Shown in pieces: positions 7,663-14,370 of a stretch of 33,488 nt of DNA. The stretch is from an uncultured Chloroflexota bacterium (GTDB lineage Bacteria > Chloroflexota > Chloroflexia > Chloroflexales > Chloroflexaceae): the NCBI GenBank assembly GCA_937120965.1, contig CAKZKA010000039.1, positions 1-33,488 of the forward strand, given 5' to 3'. The notes beneath the pieces were generated by a model. It worked only from the letters and a program-made list of their open reading frames with translations. It was not told the DNA's origin and searched no databases. Each line of letters opens with the position of its first letter. Positions within the stretch are counted from its first letter, which is position 1. A program made the translations under genes and the position numbers.

Positions 7663-8139
7663 AGAGCCTGCCTGTGATCAAGCATTCAACACCGGTATGA
7701 ACCAGGAAGTTCTTGGAAGAGTGAATATTCTGTTAGATGCGACTATGCCGCGCATAGGCACATCGTACCATTGCCGAGCGGCCGTAGCAAGCTGTCGGAT
7801 ATGTGTTCACACTTCTCCCGGGTATACGGGCATCTTGCCCGCATCCAGGCCATGGCGGGCGGGACGCCCGCGCACCCGACGCTTTACCCCAAATGTGAAC
7901 CCCTACGCCGTCGGAAAACGCTGCCTTTTCACAGCTTTCCCTCGGCGCTGAGCGGAGCGCCGGAGACCCGCGCGCAGGCAACGCGCAAACCGGCGCTGCG
8001 CCCGGCGCGCGACGCCGATGCCGACGCTGGATACCCGCGCGGACAGGCAACGTTCAAACCCGCCTGACAAGCTGGATACCCGGTTATGTGAACCCGCGGA
8101 GCAATTGTCAGGCGGAAACAGCCCGATCGGAACCATACC
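7663..8139. other. Repeat-rich intergenic region with inverted repeats
   Basis: No gene is supported in these 477 bp. The stretch contains a GCGGGCG-GGA-CGCCCGC hairpin at 7855-7871. It also holds an 11-bp inverted repeat CCGCCTGACAA / TTGTCAGGCGG at 8060-8070 and 8105-8115, separated by 34 bp. Similar phrases recur within it, such as TGGATACCCG twice and ATGTGAACCC twice. It looks like a mosaic of degenerate intergenic repeats downstream of the III-D operon. The hairpins could stop transcription, but no T-tract follows them. Confidence 0.55.
8060..8115. repeat. 11-bp inverted repeat downstream of the III-D operon
   Basis: CCGCCTGACAA and TTGTCAGGCGG are exact reverse complements bracketing 34 bp. 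They lie just past the 3' end of the last operon gene, whose stop is at 8140. It is either a large stem-loop acting as a transcript end or the ends of a small degenerate element. Confidence 0.6.
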
Positions 8140-8826
8140 CTATCCCCCCCGCTTCGCCGCCCGGCGCACATCGAGAATAGTCCTGCCGCTGCGCGACTCA
8201 CGGATGCCTGTAACCTCCACACGCGCCTGGTCTTTGCCTACGGCAAACTTTGGCGTGTTTGCGTCACGTTTCAGCACAGCAATGACCCTGTCCTGGCTGT
8301 ACCCGGGCACTTCAATAGCGAAGTAGTTTTCATCACCCTCGATCACCTTACCGGTGAAAACGCTTCCCACCTGCAGCGCAACACCCGAAGCCGGCTTTGC
8401 CGGCGCTGCTGCGCTGCTCTGTGCAGGCGTCGCTTTCGCAGGCGTCGGAGCGGAGGGTTGTTTTGCCGCTGGTTCCGGCTGTGACGTGCCACCGCCGGCT
8501 ACCGGGCGCTTTGGCGCCTTTTCCGGGAACTCGCGGTAATAGCGCATCAGGCGAATGGCCCAGCCAAGCGTCCAGATCAGTTCCTCGTACTCCATGCCGC
8601 GCAAATGGCGCAGGCAGGCGTTTTGCAGGTCACGGTAATAGTCGAAGGTCTGGTTCGAGCGGATCACTGCCCGACCGTTACTCACCACTGCCTGCAAATA
8701 GTCGAACAGCGCCTTGCTGCTGCGCTGGCTGCGCACATACGCCAGGACCTTCTGCGCCTCGTTGTGATCCACCTGCGCGCCGGACAGGTCGGCGGCCAGG
8801 AGTTCGGCGGTTTGGAACGTGTTCAT
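8140..8826 (-). CDS. Unrecognised III-D operon protein: helical domain, Ala/Pro linker, OB/S1-like domain
   Basis: A 228-residue protein. Residues 1-100 are helical, with conserved-looking aromatic and basic positions (FDYYRDLQNACLRHL; IWTLGWAIRLMRYYRE), reminiscent of Csm2/Cas11 small subunits. Residues 105-147 form an Ala/Pro/Lys/Thr-rich flexible linker. Residues 152-222 read as a small beta barrel: VGSVFTGKVIEG, ENYFAIEVPGY, FAVGKDQARVEVTGI. The pattern is like an S1/OB fold with G-x-V-x-x-G-x-V and F-x-V-G motifs. It is the last gene of the operon, 6 bp after the preceding RAMP gene, so it is very likely co-expressed. A second small subunit tethered to an RNA-binding domain, or an accessory regulator, is possible. 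I do not recognise a named family and the fold calls are by eye. Confidence 0.6.
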   Translation of the reverse strand: MNTFQTAELLAADLSGAQVDHNEAQKVLAYVRSQRSSKALFDYLQAVVSNGRAVIRSNQTFDYYRDLQNACLRHLRGMEYEELIWTLGWAIRLMRYYREFPEKAPKRPVAGGGTSQPEPAAKQPSAPTPAKATPAQSSAAAPAKPASGVALQVGSVFTGKVIEGDENYFAIEVPGYSQDRVIAVLKRDANTPKFAVGKDQARVEVTGIRESRSGRTILDVRRAAKRGG

Positions 8827-8832
8827 ATCTCT

Positions 8833-9780
8833 TCAATAGCTCCTATCCGGGCACCTCCGTTCTCCGCGCGGCCAGCGCAGGATGTCGGCGAGGCGGTTGA
8901 GCTGGTCGTCGAGCACGAGTCGCTCGGCGCGCGCTGCGTCAATCAGCGGCTGGAGCGGTTGCAGAGCGGCGACTGCGTCGAAGTCGCGGTAACTTGCGCG
9001 CGGATCATCAATGGTGAGTTGCGGGTCGAGCACCTCTATAGTGCCCAGACAGACCGGTTTGCCGCCGCCGAGTTTGGGCCATAGCCGTGGCTTGCCGAGA
9101 CCCAGCGCAATCAGGATGAGACCCAGTTCGCCTTGTGTCAGGTTGTTGAAGTCCATGCGTAGACCGAAGCGACTCCCTGCATCGCAGGCTTCCAGCGGCA
9201 GGTCGCCTCTCGCCAGTTCGCCATGCATGTAGAACTTACGCCCCCGCGGTTGCTGTTCGTCTGAGTAGGTGTCACGCGGGCGGAAGAGTTGCGGCGTTGG
9301 TACGGTGATGATCTTCCCCTCGATCAGAACAGCGTCGGCAAAGCGCACCACACCCTGGTACCCCTGCGCGCCGAAGAGCCGCGCGGCAGGATCGAGTTGA
9401 TCGACCGAGCGCGATGGAAGTGTCTCGTCCGGTAAGGGTCGCGCCTTTGTGACGTGGACTGCCGAACGGCTGATGGCCTCGACGATGCTGCGGATACAAC
9501 CCTTGAGGGAGGTCCCTGGAATGGCGATCTTGCCGTTGACACGGAAGTGAGCCTTGATCAGGGGATACTTCGGATCACGGGTCTGCTCCAATAGTCCTGA
9601 GGCAACATGCACTGCCGAGCGTGCCACTATCGTCGCGCGCAGCACGCCGCTCAGGGTATCCGGCTGGTACCGGTGGTGTCCGACAGGTTTCGCCAGATCC
9701 TGCTGTCCCTCCAGCAATGGCACAAATGCATATGGTTTGGGCAGTGGGGGCTGGTTGCCGAACCGGTTACGTTCACTCAT
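8833..9780 (-). CDS. cas7: RAMP protein, Cas7-insertion-like (TIGR03986 type)
   Basis: A 315-residue protein. The N-terminal PYAFVPL at 16-22 is typical of the TIGR03986 RAMP family. It is followed by a Cas7/Csm3-like fold with IPGTSLKGCIRS at 87-98 and a glycine-rich KLGGGKPVCLGTIEV region near 238-253. Csm3 cleaves target RNA with an Asp two residues before a P-x-x-K/R-D segment. Here the matching position reads K71-Y72-P73-L-I-K, so the catalytic Asp appears absent and the subunit is probably structural. The ATG overlaps the csx19 stop by 8 bases. Position after csx19 matches the Cas7-insertion subunit of type III-Dv complexes. Confidence 0.78.
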   Translation of the reverse strand: MSERNRFGNQPPLPKPYAFVPLLEGQQDLAKPVGHHRYQPDTLSGVLRATIVARSAVHVASGLLEQTRDPKYPLIKAHFRVNGKIAIPGTSLKGCIRSIVEAISRSAVHVTKARPLPDETLPSRSVDQLDPAARLFGAQGYQGVVRFADAVLIEGKIITVPTPQLFRPRDTYSDEQQPRGRKFYMHGELARGDLPLEACDAGSRFGLRMDFNNLTQGELGLILIALGLGKPRLWPKLGGGKPVCLGTIEVLDPQLTIDDPRASYRDFDAVAALQPLQPLIDAARAERLVLDDQLNRLADILRWPRGERRCPDRSY

Positions 9781-10225
9781 TGTTCACTCCCGCGTAGCGT
9801 AGAAACTGTACAGCGCCGTTCGGCGCGTGATAAGTCAGGTACTTCAACGGGGGGTACTGGCCGCTCTGGATCATCTTGCGCTCGTGATGTTCGCGCGCCT
9901 CCCATCCCTCGACCAGGGTCTGCGCTCCTGCGATGCTGAGCGGCTGCTCACTGAGCGCCAGCACATCGTAGGCGCCGTCATCGCGGCGCTTCCAGCGCAG
10001 TTCGGCGCGCTCCGAAAAGATGTGGCCGAAGTCGCCGCGCAGATCGAGGTCCTCCAGTCTGCCCAGGGCCTTGATCGGGCGCAGATTGGCAGTTCCTTGC
10101 CCGGGGTCGAGGTCCCACAGCGCCGCGCCGCCAAAACTCCAGCAGGACAGACCGACAATCTCAGCAGCAAGCTGTTTCAGCTGCGCAGAGTCAAGCGGGC
10201 AGATACGGTACACATAGCCACTCAT
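9773..10225 (-). CDS. csx19: CRISPR-associated protein Csx19 (TIGR03984 family)
   Basis: A 150-residue protein with the family signature FGHIFSERAELRWKR at 66-80, preceded by SFGGAALWDLD and followed by short beta strands (YDVLALSEQ). Csx19 is a marker of subtype III-D and is a structural subunit of the III-Dv effector complex. The ATG at 10225 forms an ATGA overlap with the TGA of the upstream cas7 gene. This is strong evidence for this start over a 14-codon longer frame. Flanked by Cas7-type genes, it supports assigning the whole operon to III-D. Confidence 0.82.
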   Translation of the reverse strand: MSGYVYRICPLDSAQLKQLAAEIVGLSCWSFGGAALWDLDPGQGTANLRPIKALGRLEDLDLRGDFGHIFSERAELRWKRRDDGAYDVLALSEQPLSIAGAQTLVEGWEAREHHERKMIQSGQYPPLKYLTYHAPNGAVQFLRYAGVNNE

Positions 10226-11241
10226 AGCCCGATCTCCCTGCGCCAGGCGGGCATACATGCTCGCCACAGACTGCGCACCGCGTCATTGCCCCTCACATTC
10301 AGGCGCACGCCGAGGAATTCGTCTTCGGTGTACGTCATTCCTGCCGGCAAAGGAACCCGATCTTCTTCCGGCAGGGCATACGCGCGATAGGCGTCATCGG
10401 CGCAGAGTGCGCCCAGTCCAACCAGTTCGCTGGCTGTAGCGACACGCTTCCCGTTGAGCAGACGTATCTCTCCGTTGGTGAGGGTGCAGGTCGGGTAGGA
10501 GAGGCTCAACGCGGTGAATTCCACCTTCACCCGCCCCAAACCGCGTGACTTCCCGAAGCCAATCGCGACACGCCCCTCTGCCAGATCGCGCAGCGCCAGT
10601 CCAAGCAATGCAAATTGCGCCAGGGTTAGATTCTTGAAGTAGATGCTGGTACGAAACGTCCCGCTTACAACCGTTTCGTAGTTGAACGGACCAACTGCTA
10701 CCGAGCCGTAGATGCGGTCAATTGCCACCCCGTTGCGTTGCTCGACCTCGAGTTTTCCTTCGGGGTAAGCGTCGGCGAAGCGCACCCGCCCGGCCAGGCT
10801 GGTGTGGCCGAAGATCTGGCTCACGAACGAGGAACGGCGGTAGATTACGGCTGTGCGATCCGCTCCCTTCAGATTCATGCCCTCAATCGCCCGGCCCGAG
10901 CTGTAGTTCATATCGTCAAGCCCGTTGTAGCAGGTGCCCGCGCCAAGAGGGTTATCGGCCAGCGGCACAATCGGTTCATCCTGGCTCAGCCGGCGACGAT
11001 ACGCCTGACGCGCCTGTTGCAATTGTTCGCTGTCGAGCGAGCGGCAGATGCGTTCGCATTGGGCGCGCACGACCCCCTTGAGCGACGGACCGGGGATGTA
11101 AATCTGCCCCCGGCTGCGCACGAATTCCATATCGGGCAGAGTCGGGTCGGCGCCGCCGGTCTCCCCCGCTTTGATCAGGATCGGTCCGTCGGGGGTAATG
11201 GAAAAATCAATCGTTCCTTCGAGAAAGGTCGCTTTGTGCAT
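10222..11241 (-). CDS. cas7: Cas7/Csm3-like RAMP backbone subunit (third of operon)
   Basis: A 339-residue RAMP. It contains YIPGPSLKGVVR at 49-59 and the glycine-rich loop IGFGKSRGLGRV at 227-238. TLPDMEFVR holds D37 where Csm3 has its catalytic Asp, so target-RNA cleavage is predicted. It is longer than simple Csm3 (about 220 residues) because of an insertion at about 70-135 and a C-terminal extension of roughly 90 residues. It follows the preceding cas7 gene by 6 bp and overlaps csx19 by 4 bases. Together with the preceding gene it occupies the place of the fused Cas7-2x protein in III-Dv loci. Confidence 0.8.
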   Translation of the reverse strand: MHKATFLEGTIDFSITPDGPILIKAGETGGADPTLPDMEFVRSRGQIYIPGPSLKGVVRAQCERICRSLDSEQLQQARQAYRRRLSQDEPIVPLADNPLGAGTCYNGLDDMNYSSGRAIEGMNLKGADRTAVIYRRSSFVSQIFGHTSLAGRVRFADAYPEGKLEVEQRNGVAIDRIYGSVAVGPFNYETVVSGTFRTSIYFKNLTLAQFALLGLALRDLAEGRVAIGFGKSRGLGRVKVEFTALSLSYPTCTLTNGEIRLLNGKRVATASELVGLGALCADDAYRAYALPEEDRVPLPAGMTYTEDEFLGVRLNVRGNDAVRSLWRACMPAWRREIGL

Positions 11242-11247
11242 TGTCGC

Positions 11248-12054
11248 TTACTCCCTCGCTGTTGCAGTCGCGCGGCGCTGCAATTCATCACGGAAGGCAC
11301 GCTTCCAGGAGCTCACCTGCTCTTCGGTCGGCTCGTGACTGCCGCTTCCGTCGAGAAAGGCGAGCAGACTGTCAGCATCGCCAGCGTGTAATTCGACGTA
11401 GTCACGCCGGACGCGCTCCAGGCGCACGTGCCCTAACCCACGGGTGCGAAAACCGCCGATCTGCATTTCGCCGCGTTCCCAGGGTTGCAATGCAAGCAGC
11501 ACCATGCCGAGTTGCCAGTCGGCGGCATTCTCCAGCGTCAGCTCAAAATCGAAGCGTGTGCCTGCCGGAACCACTTCATAATCGTACAGCAGCCCCTGCT
11601 CGACCGACTCGGTGTCGCGGTTGAGCGCCACGCCGTTACGCACCTCAAACTGGCCAAACCAGAGTTCCGGCTTCACCAGCGCGTCCTTGAAGAAGATCCG
11701 TCCGGCGATCCAGGGCGCGCCGAAGGTCAACTCGATCATGGTCGACTCGCGCCAGATGTCTGCATCCTTCTTCTCTGCCATGCCCTGACGCATCACATTT
11801 TCGATCTCCTTCAGATCACGCGCCTGGTCGGGCGCAACACTGTGGATCAACGCCTCGACGCGGGCACGGAAGGCGCCCTTGAGCGATGCACCCGGGATAA
11901 ACGGCGCACCCAGCGCGTCACGCAATACCGGCAGATCATTAGCGACAACACCGGTATCCCGACCTGCGCCAATGCGCAGACCGGTCAACGCTGTCAGTTC
12001 ACCGCGCACGGTCAGGCGGTTGCGCAGCGCCTCGAAGGAGTATTCATCAGCCAT
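11248..12054 (-). CDS. cas7: Cas7/Csm3-like RAMP backbone subunit (second of operon)
   Basis: A 268-residue RAMP. GRDTGVVANDLPVLRD places D40 exactly where Streptococcus Csm3 has D33 (IDSPVIKD). It is followed by PFIPGASLKGAFR (51-63) and the glycine-rich IGGFRTRGLGHV (199-210). It is predicted to bind crRNA and cleave target RNA at 6-nt intervals as other Csm3 proteins do. The ATG at 12054 overlaps the stop of the Cas11-like gene by 8 bases and is preceded by GGGGGA; this favours it over a frame 15 codons longer. An acidic C-terminal extension follows the core fold. Confidence 0.85.
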   Translation of the reverse strand: MADEYSFEALRNRLTVRGELTALTGLRIGAGRDTGVVANDLPVLRDALGAPFIPGASLKGAFRARVEALIHSVAPDQARDLKEIENVMRQGMAEKKDADIWRESTMIELTFGAPWIAGRIFFKDALVKPELWFGQFEVRNGVALNRDTESVEQGLLYDYEVVPAGTRFDFELTLENAADWQLGMVLLALQPWERGEMQIGGFRTRGLGHVRLERVRRDYVELHAGDADSLLAFLDGSGSHEPTEEQVSSWKRAFRDELQRRATATARE

Positions 12055-12532
12055 TGGCGTTCCCCCGTAGCCGCTTAAAGTCACCTGTTTTTTTACCATA
12101 GTAGAATGCCCGGTTGAGATAGCCGAGGTAGAGCTGCATCAGGCGCACATAGGCGGTCTGGTGTAGCGTCTCAGCCTCAGGCGCGTCGGGCATGTTCTTC
12201 TTTACGTGTTTTTCGACAGTGCCGGCAAGCTGGTTCACCGTCTCACGCAAATCCCGAATCACGGTATGGCCGAACTCATTATCTCCGCGCCCCCATTTGT
12301 CCTTCTCGCGGGCGATCTGGTAGCGAATAAAGTTGATCACCACCTCCGGCGAGCCTGAGGTGACAGCGACGTTAAGCAGGTTGCGCAACTGGTTTTCCTC
12401 CATTGCTGTTCTTTCGAGCAGAGCAGCCGTCTGGTTCGCCTGCCGGACCAGCGCGTCGAGTTGCTTATCAATTGCCGCTTCCAGCAACAGATTACGGCGC
12501 AGGATTTTCGGATCCAGCACATCAATGCTCAT
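12047..12532 (-). CDS. cas11: Small alpha-helical effector subunit, Cas11-like
   Basis: A 161-residue protein, almost wholly helical by composition. It contains ENQLRNLLNVAV, EVVINFIRYQIAREKDKWG and VRLMQLYLGYLNRAFYYG, and no enzymatic motif. Position between csx10 and a cas7 gene, size, basic character and a C-terminal R/Y-rich helix fit the small subunit that lines the target-RNA channel. In III-Dv loci the equivalent domain is the C-terminal part of a Cas7-Cas5-Cas11 fusion, in the same order as here. Sequence similarity of Cas11 proteins is weak, so the call leans on context. Confidence 0.65.
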   Translation of the reverse strand: MSIDVLDPKILRRNLLLEAAIDKQLDALVRQANQTAALLERTAMEENQLRNLLNVAVTSGSPEVVINFIRYQIAREKDKWGRGDNEFGHTVIRDLRETVNQLAGTVEKHVKKNMPDAPEAETLHQTAYVRLMQLYLGYLNRAFYYGKKTGDFKRLRGNANG

Positions 12533-12541
12533 AGTGGCTCC

Positions 12542-13693
12542 TTAGCGTAGATGAAACTCATCACAGATGCGTATCTGACCATATCCCTCGGCGCGGCGTT
12601 CGCCGATGCCGTCGATCTGGAGTTGCGCCAGACGCTGGCAGCCTTCTTCGGTGAGCGGTCGGTTGGTCTGGAACACATACAGCCCTCCCATCGCCACTGC
12701 CACGCCAGTCGGTTTGGGGCGCTGCCAGAGCGTGTGCCAGCCGCCGACGAGTTTAGTGGTGGTGAAGGCGCGCAGCAGGGTTGCTTCGATGCCGGTCAGC
12801 TCCTTGAGCTGCCCGGCGCTCAGTTCCTGCGTCGGCAGCCAGCCATGTTCGAGCAGGATGACGTCAGCCAGCAGATTGATGGTAAAGATACTCCCCTCAA
12901 TCGACCACGGCGCGCCGCCAAGGCCCTCGTACAGCCTGGCCTGCTCGCGGAAGCGCCGCGTCATTGTTTCGACCCGCTGCAGCACCTGCCGCGCATCTTC
13001 GGGAGCGACAATGGTCTCGGGCGTTTCGACCCGAACCGCTCCTAACCCACTGGTCTGCCGTCCACCCAGATGGGTGATCCGGGTGAGCGCGCTGCGTACC
13101 TGCGCCTCAGCGAACGGCGGGAGCGCCACGCTGCCGCGGAAGCGGGTTGGAACGCGCTGCTTATTCGCTTCCGTCGTTTCACGGATCGCCAGCAGCGAGT
13201 AGAGGCGCTGCTCCTGAGCAGTACCACGCCGCCGGTTGATCGCCACACGGGTCAGGATGCGCTGTTGGACACTGCGATACTGAAGGTTGCCATCGCGTAT
13301 CGTGTACAACTTCGATCCCACAGCCTCCCAGGGTCGTCCATCGTTGTCGGCAGGCGCATAGATCAGGGCAGGAGGTTGTTGCTGTTCCCAGCAGACGCGC
13401 GCGTAGAGCGAGTCGCGAACATCGTCCGTCCGCTCTGCACCTTTGGGCTGGATGGCGGTTGCCGGAAGCGGACGCACCCAGGCATCGCCCTGGTGTACTG
13501 GATAGGCATTGCAGCAGCGGATGGCGCGGAACAGCGCCTCATCGAAGTTCTGCGCACCCAGAATCTGCCCCAGCGCACCGAAGATCGCCCCGCCGGGCAC
13601 GTAGGGCAGGCTGGCGTTGAACTGCGTGCCGGGCTTGCGCTCGGGGAAGGCGAGCGGCGCCACGGCCTCGAGATCAAAGGTGAGTAGCAACAT
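12542..13693 (-). CDS. csx10: Csx10, Cas5-type RAMP of subtype III-D
   Basis: A 383-residue protein. Near the N terminus YVPGGAIFGALG (31-42) is the RAMP glycine segment. The C terminus GIGERRAEGYGQIRICDEFH is the Csx10 signature, a glycine-rich loop ending in a conserved F-H. The protein is expected to cap the 5' tag of the crRNA and contact Cas10. The start forms a TAATG overlap with the upstream cas7 gene. Csx10 together with Csx19 defines the subtype. No frameshift or missing motif was seen. Confidence 0.85.
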   Translation of the reverse strand: MLLLTFDLEAVAPLAFPERKPGTQFNASLPYVPGGAIFGALGQILGAQNFDEALFRAIRCCNAYPVHQGDAWVRPLPATAIQPKGAERTDDVRDSLYARVCWEQQQPPALIYAPADNDGRPWEAVGSKLYTIRDGNLQYRSVQQRILTRVAINRRRGTAQEQRLYSLLAIRETTEANKQRVPTRFRGSVALPPFAEAQVRSALTRITHLGGRQTSGLGAVRVETPETIVAPEDARQVLQRVETMTRRFREQARLYEGLGGAPWSIEGSIFTINLLADVILLEHGWLPTQELSAGQLKELTGIEATLLRAFTTTKLVGGWHTLWQRPKPTGVAVAMGGLYVFQTNRPLTEEGCQRLAQLQIDGIGERRAEGYGQIRICDEFHLR

Positions 13694-14370
13694 TACCGGC
13701 CTCCGCCGCGTTCAACCAGGGCGCGCACATCCTTGCGCAACTGGTCGGCGCTTCGTTCCTGACCATCCACCCACACCTGCGCCGTAACCTCAGCCCACCC
13801 CAGACCGCGTGATTTGGCGCCGCCCCAGCGGGTGCTCAGACTGGCAGCGATCCAGAGTAGCGCCACGTGATCAAGGCTATCAACTCTGCCTCTGATGGCG
13901 CGCTCTGAATAAAAACGGGTCGTCTCCAGGGCGGTTTCCTGAAAGACCAGGAGCTTATCGGCAGCCGTGCGGCGCTGGCGGTCGAGGGCGACCGAAGGCC
14001 GGATGTGGCTGTGGCGCTGCTCTGGACTGTCGCGCAGCGATTCCATCTGCGCCGGGTCGCCGATCACCCCGGGCAGATCGGCGAAGAAGAGCGGCGAGCG
14101 GTGTTGCGTACTGCCGAACAGTTGCCGTACCAGCGTATCCATTTCCTCGCGCTGCGCTCCCTCGAACGGCGTCGGAATATCCTGCCCCAGACCACGCAGC
14201 AGTTGCTCGGCGGCCCAGCGCAGCTTCCCTTTGACCTGCGAGCCGGGGATGATCGGGCGGCCCCAGCCGTCACGGACGATGCTCTTGTCGGCCAGCGTAC
14301 CGACGCTGCTTCCTGCCCCGACGCTGACCGGCGTGCGGCTGGTGATGGTCAGTGCGATCTGTAGCTCCAT
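13693..14370 (-). CDS. cas7: Cas7/Csm3-like RAMP backbone subunit (first of operon)
   Basis: A 225-residue protein of standard Csm3 length. TLADKSIVRDGWGRPIIPGS puts D28 at the catalytic Asp position, followed by QVKGKLR. The C-terminal glycine-rich loop is GGAKSRGLGW (183-192). The middle segment HSHIRPSVALDRQRRTA matches the R-x-x-V-A-I/L-D-R region of Cas7 proteins. The start codon shares one base with the cas10 stop (TAATG), and the stop does the same with csx10. This implies tight translational coupling and fixed stoichiometry. Cleavage-competent backbone subunit predicted. Confidence 0.87.
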   Translation of the reverse strand: MELQIALTITSRTPVSVGAGSSVGTLADKSIVRDGWGRPIIPGSQVKGKLRWAAEQLLRGLGQDIPTPFEGAQREEMDTLVRQLFGSTQHRSPLFFADLPGVIGDPAQMESLRDSPEQRHSHIRPSVALDRQRRTAADKLLVFQETALETTRFYSERAIRGRVDSLDHVALLWIAASLSTRWGGAKSRGLGWAEVTAQVWVDGQERSADQLRKDVRALVERGGGR

